From Brevibacterium sp. UMB1308A (GTDB lineage Bacteria; Actinomycetota; Actinomycetes; Actinomycetales; Brevibacteriaceae): a stretch of DNA of 26,440 nucleotides. The position numbers and the translations under genes are program-made. Of this stretch, positions 7,772-19,160 are shown one piece after another; the stretch's first letter is position 1, and each line of letters starts with the position of its first letter. A model generated the notes under the pieces. That model ran no database searches. It worked only from the letters and a program-made list of their open reading frames with translations, and was not told the origin of the DNA. The DNA is taken from NCBI RefSeq assembly GCF_030230605.1, contig NZ_JASPDO010000029.1:1-26440 (forward strand), in the 5' to 3' direction.

Positions 7772-7782
7772 GCGGTTCTTCC

Positions 7783-8133
7783 TTATTGCCAAATCTGATC
7801 CATCCTAAAAACCATGATGAAAGCGGTAAATGAAGAAACTACTAAGACCATAGGCCCCCACTTAGACAGTTCGGCAAACGCCCAGTAACCGGAGGCAAGA
7901 ACAACGGCGATCGCGGTGAGCACATAGCCGAAGAACAGGATGGGGTCGGTGCCTGTTTGAGTAGACCACATGACGACACCCATGATGAGCTGCACAATCA
8001 ACAACAGCAACAGTCCCGCGGTGGTCAGCACCAGCGGGGGAGAGGCATGACGGTTACGCAGCGCGGTCACTAATGACCACACGAAGATCACCGCGCATAC
8101 GGCATACTGGAAAACTGTATAGATGAAGAGCAC
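7783..8133 (-). CDS. Small integral membrane protein, four predicted helices
   Basis: This 116-residue protein is almost entirely hydrophobic, with four predicted membrane helices joined by very short loops and the tail FRMDQIWQ. No enzymatic motif is visible and the family is not recognised. The start is GTG at 8133. No Shine-Dalgarno precedes it, but a TAAAAT -10 box ends six bases upstream, the same geometry as orn, so the transcript is probably leaderless. It is the first gene of a two-gene minus-strand operon and is divergent from the cysteine desulfurase gene, with only 34 bases between their starts. Hypothetical membrane protein is the safe call. Confidence 0.78.
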   Translation of the reverse strand: MLFIYTVFQYAVCAVIFVWSLVTALRNRHASPPLVLTTAGLLLLLIVQLIMGVVMWSTQTGTDPILFFGYVLTAIAVVLASGYWAFAELSKWGPMVLVVSSFTAFIMVFRMDQIWQ

Positions 8134-8139
8134 CGAACC

Positions 8140-8169
8140 ATTTTAGAGCACCTACACTGGAAGTCTCAT
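8140..8169 (-). promoter_or_regulatory. Predicted leaderless promoter of the small membrane-protein operon
   Basis: On the minus strand TAAAAT (8145-8140, 5/6 match) is followed by six bases and the GTG start at 8133. ATGAGA (8169-8164, 4/6) is a possible -35 at an 18-base spacing. The -35 element would overlap the start codon of the divergent cysteine desulfurase gene, so the two promoters are interlocked. Confidence 0.45.
8153..8158 (+). promoter_or_regulatory. Candidate -10 box of the cysteine desulfurase operon
   Basis: TACACT (8153-8158, 4/6) lies nine bases before the ATG at 8168, so transcription would begin within a few bases of the start codon. No -35 match is visible. GGAAG at 8159-8163 could alternatively serve as a ribosome site on a longer transcript; the two readings exclude each other. 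Confidence 0.3.
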
Positions 8170-9448
8170 GCGCATCTATTTGGATTACGCGGCCACCTGC
8201 CCTATTCAACCGCAGGTTTTGGACGCATACGTTGAAGAACTTCAGCAGGTCGGCAACCCGTCGGCCCTCCACGCATCCGGTCAGTCGGCTCGGATGCGTC
8301 TTGAGGCTGCCCGCGAACAACTCGCGCAGTGCGTGGGCGCGCAGTCAGCGGAGGTGGTGTTCACCTCGGGCGGTACGGAAGCCGACAACCTGGCACTCAA
8401 GGGGCTGTTCTGGCAGGCCAACAAGGCGCACCTCACCACCGGCGCTCCACACGAACGCCCGGTGGTCATGGTGTCAGCGATTGAACATTCGGCCATTTTG
8501 GAAACCGCGGAATGGCTCGAAACACAAGGAGCCACCATCGTCACCCTGCCGGTTGATGAGCAGGGCGTGGTGCGGGTAGACGCGGCCCGTGAACTGCTCG
8601 AAACCCACGGCCCGCGCACCGCGGTGGTGTCGGTGATGTGGGCGAACAACGAAATCGGCGTGCTCCAGCCCGTCACAGAGATCACCAAACTGGCTCACGC
8701 TCACGGCGCGCTCATGCACACCGACGCCGTGCAAGCGCTGGGCAACGTTGACCTGAACTTCAGCGAAGCGGGTGTGGACGCGATGACTGTGACCGCGCAC
8801 AAGCTGGGCGGTCCCGTGGGCATTGGTGCGCTGATTCTCAAGCGTGGCGTCAACGCTGTGCCCGTGCTTCACGGGGGTGGGCAGGAACGGTCAGTGCGCT
8901 CCGGGACGCTGGACGTGCCCGGTGCTGTTGCGTTCGCCACGGCCGCACGGTTGGCTACGGAGAATCGCGACGAAAAGGTGCGCATCGCCCGCCTGCGTGA
9001 CCGTCTGATCGCAGGTATTGAGGAGCGGATCCCGGATGCTCAGCTGACCGGCCCCCGAGGTGACGGCCGCCTCCCCGGCAACGCCCACTTTGTGTTCCCC
9101 GGCTGCGAGGGTGACACGTTGTTGTTCGGCTTGGACATGGCGGGATTCGACACGGCTACAGGTTCGGCGTGTTCGGCGGGAGTAAATCGGCCCAGTCACG
9201 TGTTGTTAGCTTTGGGGCGTAGCGAAGACAACGCGCGTTCGTCCCAGCGGTTCACTCTGGGACCGGGGACCACTGAAGAACATATTGATGCGCTGTTGAA
9301 GGTACTGCCCCAGGTCGTTGAAAACGCCCGCAAGGCCGGTATGGTGTCCGCGACACCGGCGTGGATGAGCGTGGGTGGCGGTTCCAGCGAAACCTCCAGT
9401 GAGACCTCCAGCGCAAGCACACATACAGAAGGGACTGAAACTTCGTGA
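8168..9448 (+). CDS. Cysteine desulfurase (NifS/IscS family, PLP enzyme)
   Basis: The enzyme takes sulfur from L-cysteine as a persulfide, releasing alanine, and supplies tRNA thiolation and Fe-S assembly. Class V aminotransferase features are clear in 426 residues: the N-terminal YLDYAAT, His107 in SAIEHSA, Asp186 in HTDAVQ, the PLP-binding Lys212 in TAHKLGGP, and the persulfide Cys335 in GSACSAG on the C-terminal loop. The tail after about 395 is a Ser/Thr/Glu-rich extension that the enzyme core does not need. The gene overlaps mnmA by four bases (GTGA), so the sulfur donor and the tRNA 2-thiouridylase are co-translated. That points to U34 thiolation as a main role. Whether to call it nifS or iscS cannot be decided from sequence. 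Confidence 0.95.
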   Translation: MRIYLDYAATCPIQPQVLDAYVEELQQVGNPSALHASGQSARMRLEAAREQLAQCVGAQSAEVVFTSGGTEADNLALKGLFWQANKAHLTTGAPHERPVVMVSAIEHSAILETAEWLETQGATIVTLPVDEQGVVRVDAARELLETHGPRTAVVSVMWANNEIGVLQPVTEITKLAHAHGALMHTDAVQALGNVDLNFSEAGVDAMTVTAHKLGGPVGIGALILKRGVNAVPVLHGGGQERSVRSGTLDVPGAVAFATAARLATENRDEKVRIARLRDRLIAGIEERIPDAQLTGPRGDGRLPGNAHFVFPGCEGDTLLFGLDMAGFDTATGSACSAGVNRPSHVLLALGRSEDNARSSQRFTLGPGTTEEHIDALLKVLPQVVENARKAGMVSATPAWMSVGGGSSETSSETSSASTHTEGTETS

Positions 9449-10608
9449 AGATTTTGGCTGCCATGTCAGGTGGGGTTGACTCCGCCGTGGCTGCTGCCCG
9501 TGCGGTCGACGCCGGCCATGAGGTGGTAGGCGTACACCTGGCGCTGTCCAGAATGCCTGGCACCATGCGTACAGGTTCCCGAGGTTGTTGCACGATTGAG
9601 GACTCCCGTGACGCTCACCGTGTTGCGGGAATGTTGGGTATCCCATTTTATGTGTGGGATTTCTCGGAGCGGTTCAAAGAAGACATTGTCGATGACTTCA
9701 TTGCGGAGTACTCGCAGGGCCGAACCCCTAACCCGTGCATGCGTTGCAATGAACGGATCAAGTTCGCAGCGCTACTCGACCGCGCACTCGCCTTGGGCTT
9801 CGACGCCGTTGCAACGGGCCACTACGCGGAAATCGTGTACGACCAGGACGGTCACCCGGAGCTACACCGCGGCGTGGACATGAACAAGGATCAGAGCTAC
9901 GTGCTGGGTGTGCTCACGGAAGATCAGCTACGCCACTGCTATTTCCCCATTGGTGCATCAGCCTCCAAGGCCGATGTGCGCGCAGAAGCCGCCGACCGCG
10001 GATTCCCCGTGGCGAACAAGCCCGACTCGTATGACATTTGCTTTATTCCAGACGGGGACACTAAAGCGTGGTTGGCTGACAAGATCCCCATGCGCCCGGG
10101 CCTCATTAAGGACCAAGAGGGTAACGCGCTGGGTGAGCACGACGGAGCCATGACGTTTACGATTGGCCAGCGCAAAGGCCTTGCGCTGGAACGCCCGGCA
10201 GCTGATGGCAAGCCCCGCTACGTGGTCGACATTGACGCCAGGAACAACACCGTCACGGTGGGCGGGCGCGAAGCCTTGTCGGTTGATCGGCTCGAAGGAA
10301 TCCGCGCCACGTGGTGCGGCCAGCCAGCGCAGAACATGGGCGACTCAGAAGACACCGCGCTGGACTGCGAAGTGCAGATCCGCGCCCACGCTGAACCCGT
10401 TCCCGCCCGCGTATGGCTGGGAGACGTGGTCACGCAGGCGCCGGAGTCCGAATACAACGTGCCTACACCTCGGCCTGCGGGTCAGACCCTCCACGTTGCG
10501 GTGAAGGAACCGCTTTCTGGGGTGGCACCCGGGCAGACCATGGTGATCTACGAAGGCACCCGCGTTCTGGGTCAGGCCACGATCGACCGGGCAAACCGGG
10601 TGGCATAA
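9445..10608 (+). CDS. mnmA: tRNA-specific 2-thiouridylase MnmA
   Basis: MnmA adenylates U34 of tRNA-Lys, -Glu and -Gln with ATP and inserts sulfur to form 2-thiouridine. In this 387-residue protein the PP-loop SGGVDS is at 8-13, the catalytic Cys98 is in NPCMRCNE (with Cys101), and the second catalytic Cys199 is in DICFIPDGD. The central KDQSYVLG and the C-terminal beta-barrel region (TIGQRKGL onward) are also typical. The start is GTG, overlapping the stop of the cysteine desulfurase by four bases. It is followed after only four bases by the MetE-like gene. The overlap with its sulfur source supports a direct relay. Confidence 0.97.
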   Translation: MKILAAMSGGVDSAVAAARAVDAGHEVVGVHLALSRMPGTMRTGSRGCCTIEDSRDAHRVAGMLGIPFYVWDFSERFKEDIVDDFIAEYSQGRTPNPCMRCNERIKFAALLDRALALGFDAVATGHYAEIVYDQDGHPELHRGVDMNKDQSYVLGVLTEDQLRHCYFPIGASASKADVRAEAADRGFPVANKPDSYDICFIPDGDTKAWLADKIPMRPGLIKDQEGNALGEHDGAMTFTIGQRKGLALERPAADGKPRYVVDIDARNNTVTVGGREALSVDRLEGIRATWCGQPAQNMGDSEDTALDCEVQIRAHAEPVPARVWLGDVVTQAPESEYNVPTPRPAGQTLHVAVKEPLSGVAPGQTMVIYEGTRVLGQATIDRANRVA

Positions 10609-10612
10609 CCGC

Positions 10613-11617
10613 GTGCCTCATGACACTGAACTCTTAGCGACCGGTTGGGGCGCGTGGCCGGGTGAAGACCCGCGGCAGGGTGCCTCGGTGGCCTTCAGTG
10701 AACTCGCTGCCGGATACCCACCGGTTCCGTACCCCAGCACCTTAGCGGTGGGCGGAACCCGGTGGGCGTGCGACCTCCTGGGCTTCGCAGTGACCCTGTG
10801 CGAGGGCCTGCCGGTGGACCTCACCTCGTACGGGTGGCGGCTGGCAAAAGGAACCGGCCGAGACGAATCCCGCGCTCGTTCCCGTCGCGCCCGCGCGATC
10901 GAAGCAGCCGAAGAATACGGTGCCGGTTTTGACGGCCGTATGATGCTCACGGTGCCCGGCCCGTGGACGCTGGTGCGGAACCTGTCTACACCGGATGGGA
11001 ACCGGGTGTTGGGCGATTCCGGCGCTCGCCGCGATGTTATCCAGTCCTATGCGTTTGGTCTGGCCGATTACATGAGCGCACTGGAGCGCGCGCTGGGCCA
11101 GACCCCGCGCATCATGGTTGTTGAACGCGCGTTGGATCCGATCCTCACCGGCACCGTGCCCACGGTTTCCGGGTACCGCTCGTTACCCGCGTTGCCCGAC
11201 CAGTTCGTCACCGCCGCGCTGGGCTCATTCCTCAAACGCGCAGGCACCGACCCGCTCCTGGCGCTCCCGGCGCTGAGCAGTGTGACGATCGCCGGAAAGC
11301 GGATCCCGCACCTCCAGTTGGCGCGTGAAGCGGGGGCAAGCGGTGTTGTGGTGCCGCTGCCTGGCAAGGATCCGCGCAAGTGGGAAACCCTCGCCGAGGC
11401 GGTAGATACCGTCGCCGAGGTGTGGCTCAGTCTCTCTGGTTCGGCTGGGGAGAAGCCCGACATGGTGAATCGGTGGGTGGACACGATCCGTGAGCCGTGG
11501 CATCGAACCGGAATGAGTGGTGCGTCCTTGGCTAAGCTTGGGATTGTGGCTGGTTACGGGTTCCCCACGGACATTCCGCCGCTCCTTCCCCAGGAGGCGA
11601 CGGATACGAACGCGTGA
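10613..11617 (+). CDS. MetE-like protein (cobalamin-independent methionine synthase superfamily), function unknown
   Basis: This 334-residue protein resembles the C-terminal barrel of cobalamin-independent methionine synthase. Its position between mnmA and ligA matches an uncharacterised actinobacterial member (Rv3015c next to ligA in M. tuberculosis). Real MetE is about 750 residues and binds zinc through a His-x-Cys motif plus a distant Cys. Here I see no HxC motif and only two cysteines (in WACDLLG and LCEG), so methyl transfer to homocysteine is doubtful. The phrase LTVPGPWTL near 112-120 resembles the LTGPVT region of MetE. The start is GTG four bases after the mnmA stop, with GGGTGG about nine bases upstream. 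Operon membership with mnmA is likely. Superfamily assignment is moderately sure; activity is not known. Confidence 0.75.
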   Translation: MPHDTELLATGWGAWPGEDPRQGASVAFSELAAGYPPVPYPSTLAVGGTRWACDLLGFAVTLCEGLPVDLTSYGWRLAKGTGRDESRARSRRARAIEAAEEYGAGFDGRMMLTVPGPWTLVRNLSTPDGNRVLGDSGARRDVIQSYAFGLADYMSALERALGQTPRIMVVERALDPILTGTVPTVSGYRSLPALPDQFVTAALGSFLKRAGTDPLLALPALSSVTIAGKRIPHLQLAREAGASGVVVPLPGKDPRKWETLAEAVDTVAEVWLSLSGSAGEKPDMVNRWVDTIREPWHRTGMSGASLAKLGIVAGYGFPTDIPPLLPQEATDTNA

Positions 11618-11649
11618 GGCGGATATGCGCTCGCTGCCCGGTTGAGTGA

Positions 11650-13890
<2,241 letters not shown>

Positions 13891-13894
13891 ATCA

Positions 13895-15520
13895 TCACTT
13901 CGCCACTTGGGCGAAGAAATCCTTTGCAATCGGAACGGCTGACGAGGCGTTGCTATCTTCAACGAACACCGAAATCGCAAGATCGCCGTCATAGCCCGTG
14001 AACCACTGGCTCGTGGTGTCGTCCGTAAACGCCTCGCGCATGGTGTTCCGCAGGTCCTTCACAGCCTGCGAGTCCAAGGGAGTGGCCGGTTCGTTCGGGG
14101 CATCCTCGGTGACCAGAACGGGTGAGACCGTGTGTCCGGCAGCGATAGAGGCGGCTACAGTGGCCATATTGAGCGGGCTGGCCAGCACCTCACCCTGACC
14201 GCGTGACGCTTCCTGCCGCGCTGCGGGCGAGTCGATGAGGGGAACCTTCCCTTTGGCCACGTCCAAACCATGTAATGAGGACGTAAATCCCAACGCCTTG
14301 GCTGAGTCAGCAAGCGTCTGCGAATTGAGCACGCCGTCCTTTGCCAGGGCGTACTCCGTCACACATGTGAACGTGGCCCCTGGTGCATACTGACCGTAGA
14401 GCGCACGGTTTGGTACAGCGCCGGCGGGGTCATGGTTGGCTACCGCGAGCACGTGCCCGTCGCTGGGTCGGATCGCAACGAGTGAAGCGGGTGAGTCAGA
14501 TGAGCTCAAAACGTCCTGCGCTACCTTTTGTGTTCGCACATCGAGTGTGGTGGAGACGTCCGAGCCGGGTTCGCTCTGAATGGTGGCAAGTTCATGGGGA
14601 GGATCGAATTCCCCAGCGTCGCTAGGAATCCGTTCAACAGCAAATCCGCGGGTGCCACCGAGCTTCGAGTTGTACGCTCTTTGAATCCCTGACTTCCCCA
14701 CGGTATCGCCTTCACGCGTTCCGCTGAGTTTCTCAATATCCTCCGCGGTCGCCGGGCCAACGGTTCCCAAGGTTTCGGTGGCAAAGTTTGCTTCGACCGT
14801 GATCGGTTGGCGTCCTTTCCTAAACACAACACCAGGAATGGGCCGGAGAGTCTTTTCTAAGCGGTTGTAATCTTCCTGCCTGAGAGCCGAAACGTGCAGA
14901 TACTGATCTTCAGGCGCGGACTCCACACGTTTTTCGAGATCCTTCAACTCAAGGTCCAGAATCGACCGGAGCTCAGCCGCAAGTTTCGTAACGTCGGTGA
15001 CCCGCCTTGGCTCAATCCCCACATTGACAACACGTGCCTCCTGCATGAGCGCAACCCCGCCCGCACCTCGGATAGCACCACGAGCAGCGACAAGTGACCG
15101 CACGCGCACCCGATCACCCAGGTTTAGACCGGGAGCAACCAGAGAATCTTCCGCTACGGGCTTCCACTTCAGTCCCACACGCTTAACCGTGATGCGCGTG
15201 CGGTACTCCCACGGCGTGATCGGTTGGGCAAAATCCCACGTCCACAACAGTTGTGCGTGTGCCACATCGCCATCGCGGCGTGTGGAGTCAAACTGGATGC
15301 GCGGTGTTACGCTCAGGCCTTCGACCAGGCTAGCGGATTCGAGCGAATCACCTGGTGAGCGGTTCGCCCATTCGTGTGTGACCGTGCCCGTTATGAGGTC
15401 CTCGATCGCATTGTTGACCGCGGCGCGGGGCGTGTTGACAAACAGGGGGACCACAAACGCAAGAGCAACTCCCACACACAGTCCAAGCGCTAAGGCGATA
15501 CGAAACTGCCGTCGGTTCAT
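13895..15520 (-). CDS. Penicillin-binding-protein-like transpeptidase homologue lacking catalytic motifs (probable pseudoenzyme)
   Basis: The 541 residues comprise one membrane anchor (7-29), an NTF2-like MecA_N-type domain (about 35-145), a PBP dimerisation-type region (about 145-310) and a C-terminal transpeptidase fold (about 315-541). In active class B PBPs the first motif reads like PGSTFK; here it is PGATFT (380-385), so both the nucleophile Ser and the Lys are replaced (codons 14377-14366). No SxN motif is visible afterwards, and no KTG occurs before WFTGY, where it belongs. The fold marker GQGEVLASPLNMA is kept. The frame is intact, so it is probably a selected non-catalytic protein, for example a scaffold in cell-wall synthesis, rather than a decayed gene. 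The start is ATG without a clear ribosome site. It is convergent with ligA and divergent from the tcdA-like gene. Confidence 0.85.
   Translation of the reverse strand: MNRRQFRIALALGLCVGVALAFVVPLFVNTPRAAVNNAIEDLITGTVTHEWANRSPGDSLESASLVEGLSVTPRIQFDSTRRDGDVAHAQLLWTWDFAQPITPWEYRTRITVKRVGLKWKPVAEDSLVAPGLNLGDRVRVRSLVAARGAIRGAGGVALMQEARVVNVGIEPRRVTDVTKLAAELRSILDLELKDLEKRVESAPEDQYLHVSALRQEDYNRLEKTLRPIPGVVFRKGRQPITVEANFATETLGTVGPATAEDIEKLSGTREGDTVGKSGIQRAYNSKLGGTRGFAVERIPSDAGEFDPPHELATIQSEPGSDVSTTLDVRTQKVAQDVLSSSDSPASLVAIRPSDGHVLAVANHDPAGAVPNRALYGQYAPGATFTCVTEYALAKDGVLNSQTLADSAKALGFTSSLHGLDVAKGKVPLIDSPAARQEASRGQGEVLASPLNMATVAASIAAGHTVSPVLVTEDAPNEPATPLDSQAVKDLRNTMREAFTDDTTSQWFTGYDGDLAISVFVEDSNASSAVPIAKDFFAQVAK
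13898..13916. terminator. Candidate bidirectional hairpin between convergent ligA and PBP-like gene
   Basis: CTTCGCC (13898-13904) and GGCGAAG (13910-13916) form a perfect seven-pair stem with loop ACTTG, starting eight bases after the ligA stop and inside the last codons of the PBP-like gene. Neither side has a good T-run (plus strand continues AAATCC), so intrinsic termination would be weak or need Rho. Confidence 0.35.
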
Positions 15521-15628
15521 CGCGTGCTCATGTGTTTTCGCTCCGGTACATGGGCACTATCCTAGTTGAGGCGCACACTGTGCCAGACCTGTGAAGAACC
15601 GACCAGCGACAAGGGTAGAAGCAACCAC

Positions 15629-16408
15629 ATGACCCACCAACGCTTTGCGCGACTCAAACTCATTCTGGGCGATGAAGGCCTGGAAAAACTGGCAGGTGCC
15701 ACCGTGATGGTGACGGGACTCGGGGGAGTGGGTTCCAGCTGCGCGGAAGCCTTAGCGCGAGGCGGAGTGGGAACCCTGATCCTCATCGACCGCGACGTCA
15801 TTGAGGAAAGCAACATCAACCGGCAAGCCCTGGCGTTCGTGTCCACGGTAGGCAAGGTCAAAGCCCAGGTCATGGAGGCGATGGTCGCTGATATCAACCC
15901 GGACTGCACCACCTACGCCCGCAACGTGTCCCTGAACCGGGAAAATCTGGGCGATGTGTTCGCGGAGCTGCCTCGCCCAGATTACGTCATCGACTGCATT
16001 GACGACGTCACCGGGAAAATCGAGATCGCGCAGTGGTGTGCGGAAAACCGGATCCACCTGGTGTCCTCAATGGGTGGCGGAAACAAACTGGACCCGTCGT
16101 ATCTGAAGTTCGCAAAAGTCAACAAGACGCAGTACTGCCCGCTGGCAAAAGCGATCCGCCAAGTGTGTATTCGCCGCCGGATCCGCGGCCTCGAAGTTCT
16201 GTACTCGTCAGAAGTGCCCGTCAACATTGAGGACAAAGGCAGTGGCACCAAGGCCGAAACCGTGGGCACCATGAGCTATTTCCCACCCATCATGGGGCAA
16301 ATGCTGGCAGGGAAAGTGATTCGCCGGCTGGTGGGCTTGGAAGAAACCCCGCTCGCACCGCGCATCGGTGGACCGGCAGATGCCAGCCAACCACCAACGG
16401 AGTCATGA
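15629..16408 (+). CDS. tcdA: tRNA threonylcarbamoyladenosine dehydratase (TcdA/CsdL-like, E1/ThiF fold)
   Basis: TcdA uses ATP to cyclise t6A37 of ANN-decoding tRNAs to ct6A. From ATG at 15629 the protein has 259 residues. It shows the ThiF nucleotide-binding loop GLGGVGSSCAEALAR near 29-43, LIDRDVIEESNINRQ (Asp and NxNRQ, the adenylation signature) just after, the DCIDDVTGK segment, and SSMGGGNKLDP, typical of TcdA rather than of MoeB/ThiF, with no zinc CxxC pairs. I prefer ATG 15629 because known family members begin about ten residues before the GxEGL stretch; a TTG at 15566 would add 21 residues lacking family character. Its stop overlaps the TatD-family start (ATGA). E. coli TcdA works with the CsdA-CsdE sulfur system, so a cysteine desulfurase nearby is a suggestive context. 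Confidence 0.88.
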   Translation: MTHQRFARLKLILGDEGLEKLAGATVMVTGLGGVGSSCAEALARGGVGTLILIDRDVIEESNINRQALAFVSTVGKVKAQVMEAMVADINPDCTTYARNVSLNRENLGDVFAELPRPDYVIDCIDDVTGKIEIAQWCAENRIHLVSSMGGGNKLDPSYLKFAKVNKTQYCPLAKAIRQVCIRRRIRGLEVLYSSEVPVNIEDKGSGTKAETVGTMSYFPPIMGQMLAGKVIRRLVGLEETPLAPRIGGPADASQPPTES

Positions 16409-17292
16409 CCACCCTGCTCGACTCCCACTACCACTACGACTTCCTCCCGTCCCAGGAGCGGTCCGCGTTCCTGGATGAACTCGCGGGGGCTGGCGTGGAG
16501 ATCGTGGCGCAGACGCTCACCCCGTCTGACTTCGTGGAGCTTGAGGCGGAAGAGCAGCGCAGGGTCGAAGCCAGTATCTCCGGTGGCCCGCACCCCAGTG
16601 GTTCCACCAGCCCCCGGTTGTCCGTGGGTTTTCACCCGTGGAACATCAGGCCAGACTACGAGCGCGAACTGGACATTTTTGCCCAGGCGCTCACACGCAC
16701 CCGGTTCGTGGGGGAAGTGGGGTTGGATTATGTTCCGCGCCGCCTCCAGCAGGTGCCTGCTAAAACCCAGGCCGAGGTGTTCCGCAGAATCCTAGATATC
16801 CTCAGCTCCCAGCGGGCGGACGGCCCGTACGTCCTTTCGATTCACGCTGTCCGCAGCGCAAGCCAGGTGTGTGATGCGTTGGAGGCGACGGACACCTCGG
16901 GCATGGTGCCCATCTTCCACCGCTTTGGCGGCACCAGTGACGAACTCACCCGCCTCATCAAGCAAGGCGGGTACATCTCCGTTAACCCGGCGATGCTCGC
17001 CACCAAACGCGGACGCGCCTATGTCACGCAAGTTCCCGCAGACAGGCTTCTGTTAGAAACCGACTTGCCCGCGGGCAAAGAAGCCAGCGATGACCTCGGG
17101 AGTGGCCCCGGGAGCGCACCCAGCGAACCCAGCGACGACCTCGGGAAGACCTACGCACGGGAACTTACTGAAACGCTGAACGCGACGGTGAACACGCTGG
17201 CCGCCCTGCGCCACCAGGACCCGGACGAACTCGCCGTTAGCATCATGCACACAGCGCAACAGCTGTACGGAGCGCGACCCGCGGGCAGTTAG
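16405..17292 (+). CDS. TatD-family metal-dependent hydrolase
   Basis: This 295-residue amidohydrolase-fold protein carries the expected metal ligands: HxH in LDSHYHYD (about 7-11), Glu in VGEVGLDY (about 103-110), His in LSIHAVR (about 148), His in FHRFGG (about 172) and Asp in LLLETDLP (about 217). TatD proteins are Mg-dependent 3'-5' DNases/exonucleases linked to DNA repair and RNA quality control, but individual substrates vary. A low-complexity insert near 223-240 with a repeated SDDLG follows the last ligand. The four-base overlap (ATGA) with the tcdA-like gene implies coupled expression. It ends 47 bases before gatC; a TACACT -10-like box at 17296-17301 could start the gat transcript. 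Confidence 0.87.
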   Translation: MTTLLDSHYHYDFLPSQERSAFLDELAGAGVEIVAQTLTPSDFVELEAEEQRRVEASISGGPHPSGSTSPRLSVGFHPWNIRPDYERELDIFAQALTRTRFVGEVGLDYVPRRLQQVPAKTQAEVFRRILDILSSQRADGPYVLSIHAVRSASQVCDALEATDTSGMVPIFHRFGGTSDELTRLIKQGGYISVNPAMLATKRGRAYVTQVPADRLLLETDLPAGKEASDDLGSGPGSAPSEPSDDLGKTYARELTETLNATVNTLAALRHQDPDELAVSIMHTAQQLYGARPAGS

Positions 17293-17339
17293 TACTACAC
17301 TGATCAACGAAGTTGACGCACATATCAGAAGGGGTGACG

Positions 17340-17645
17340 ATGACGGAGAAATCCGCGATCACACTCGAACAGGTGGAACACCTGGGCAACCTGGCGCGCA
17401 TCTCGATGAGCCAGGAAGAACTCGAACAAGTTTCCAGTGATTTGGGACAGATCCTTTCAAGCGTGGCAAAAGTGTCGGAAGTGGCAACAGACGATATTCC
17501 CGCCACCAGTCACCCCATTCCTCTCACCAATGTCATGCGCCCTGACACCGTGGCCGACCAGCTCACAGCAGAGCAGGCCCTGTCCGCTGCGCCAGCGGAA
17601 GAAGACAACAAATTCCTGGTTCCGCAGATCTTGGGAGAGGACTAA
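17340..17645 (+). CDS. gatC: Aspartyl/glutamyl-tRNA amidotransferase subunit C
   Basis: GatC is the small subunit that clamps GatA to GatB in the complex converting Glu-tRNA(Gln) to Gln-tRNA(Gln), and Asp-tRNA(Asn) to Asn-tRNA(Asn) where needed. The 101-residue length and the N-terminal VEHLGNLARI and C-terminal NKFLVPQIL segments are typical. ATG at 17340 is chosen because AAGGGG lies about six to eight bases upstream; in-frame upstream starts (17313, 17334) would add residues not seen in the family and clash with this ribosome site. gatA follows after three bases, and GGAGAGGA at the end of gatC is its ribosome site. Confidence 0.95.
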   Translation: MTEKSAITLEQVEHLGNLARISMSQEELEQVSSDLGQILSSVAKVSEVATDDIPATSHPIPLTNVMRPDTVADQLTAEQALSAAPAEEDNKFLVPQILGED

Positions 17646-17648
17646 ACA

Positions 17649-19151
17649 ATGACAGACCTGACCCGCAAGACAGCGACGGAACTGGCACAGGGCCTGCGCG
17701 CAGGCGACTTCACCTCCACCGAAGTCACGCGCGCGCACCTGGACCGCATCGAGTCGGTAGAACCCACCATCAACGCGTTCATCACCACCACCGCTGACGC
17801 AGCCTTGGCAACGGCGGCTGACGTGGACCGTAAGCGTGCGGCAGGCGAAGACCTGCACCCGTACGCCGGTGTGCCCATTGCGCTTAAAGACCTGGTGGTG
17901 ACCCAAGGCATCCGCACCACCGCCGCATCGAAGATGCTGGCAAACTGGGTGCCACCCTACGACGCCACCGTGTACCAGAAAGTGCAGGAAGCTGGCCTTC
18001 CGCTGCTAGGTAAGACCAACCTCGACGAGTTCGCCATGGGCGCCACAACGGAACACTCCGCTTTTGGCAACACCACGAACCCGTGGGACACCACACGCTC
18101 ACCGGGCGGGTCCTCGGGAGGTGCGGCCGCCTCGGTCGCGGCATTTGAAGCCCCGCTGTCAGTAGGAACCGACACGGGTGGGTCCATCCGCCAGCCGGCC
18201 GCATTCAACGGCTTGGTGGGAGTCAAGCCCACGTACGGATCGGTGTCCCGCTATGGGATCATCGCGATGGCCAGCTCGCTGGACCAGGTGGGGCCGTTGG
18301 CGCGCACGGTTGAAGACGCGGCCGCTTTGCACCAGATTCTGGCCGGTCACGACCGCCACGACTCCACATCACTTACCGACGAGGTCCCTGACTTCACCGC
18401 CGCCGCTCACGCGGGCGCGCAGGAAGGGCTCAAGGGCAAGAAGCTGGGTGTTATCCGCCAGCTGCAGGGCGAAGGTTGGGACGCCGGCGTGATCGCGCGG
18501 TTCAACGAAGCGCTCGAACTAGCCCAGAAGGCCGGAGCGGAAATCGTTGAAGTGGACATTCCGTCCATCGGGTACGCGGTTGAGGCGTACTACCTCATCA
18601 TGCCGTCCGAGGTGTCTTCCAACTTGGCACGTTATGACGGCATGCGTTACGGGCTGCGGGTCGAACCGTCCGAAGGCCCGGTGACCGCTGAAACCGTGAT
18701 GGCAGCTACACGTGCAGCCGGGTTCGGTAAAGAAGTGAAGCGCCGTATTCTCTTGGGAACCTACGCGCTGTCCGCCGGATACTACGACGCGTACTACGGT
18801 TCGGCACAGAAGGTGCGCACACTGGTGCAACGCGACTTCGCGGCGGCCTTTGACAAGGTCGACGTTCTCGTTTCGCCTACCTCGCCCACCACGGCGTTGC
18901 CGTTTGGAACCGAAAATGACGCCGACCCTATGGCCCTGTACATGGGTGACATCTCAACCATCCCAGCAAACCTCGCCGGAATCCCGGGCATGAGCCTGCC
19001 TTCGGGTCTGTCAGACGGCCTACCTACCGGGTTGCAACTGCTTGCACCGGCCCGTGAAGACGCCCGCCTCTACACAGTGGGAGGGGCGTTCGAAGCGGAA
19101 CTCAACGGACACCTCGGCGGCCCTATTCTGGACCAGATTCCTCAGCTCTAA
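17649..19151 (+). CDS. gatA: Aspartyl/glutamyl-tRNA amidotransferase subunit A (amidase)
   Basis: GatA is the glutaminase subunit: it releases ammonia from glutamine and channels it to GatB. The 500-residue protein shows the complete Ser-cisSer-Lys triad of the amidase signature family: Lys80 in PIALKDL, the cis-Ser155 in [14 protein letters not shown] and the nucleophile Ser179 in [12 protein letters not shown]. Length and order match the family. The ATG follows GGAGAGGA with good spacing and lies three bases after gatC. gatB begins nine bases downstream. The complex is essential in organisms without glutaminyl-tRNA synthetase, which includes most actinobacteria. Confidence 0.97.
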   Translation: MTDLTRKTATELAQGLRAGDFTSTEVTRAHLDRIESVEPTINAFITTTADAALATAADVDRKRAAGEDLHPYAGVPIALKDLVVTQGIRTTAASKMLANWVPPYDATVYQKVQEAGLPLLGKTNLDEFAMGATTEHSAFGNTTNPWDTTRSPGGSSGGAAASVAAFEAPLSVGTDTGGSIRQPAAFNGLVGVKPTYGSVSRYGIIAMASSLDQVGPLARTVEDAAALHQILAGHDRHDSTSLTDEVPDFTAAAHAGAQEGLKGKKLGVIRQLQGEGWDAGVIARFNEALELAQKAGAEIVEVDIPSIGYAVEAYYLIMPSEVSSNLARYDGMRYGLRVEPSEGPVTAETVMAATRAAGFGKEVKRRILLGTYALSAGYYDAYYGSAQKVRTLVQRDFAAAFDKVDVLVSPTSPTTALPFGTENDADPMALYMGDISTIPANLAGIPGMSLPSGLSDGLPTGLQLLAPAREDARLYTVGGAFEAELNGHLGGPILDQIPQL

Positions 19152-19160
19152 GGACACGAA

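Noticed and set aside
15573..15583. The palindrome GCACACTGTGC in the tcdA leader
   Set aside because: At eleven bases without a mapped promoter, it is too short to separate from chance.
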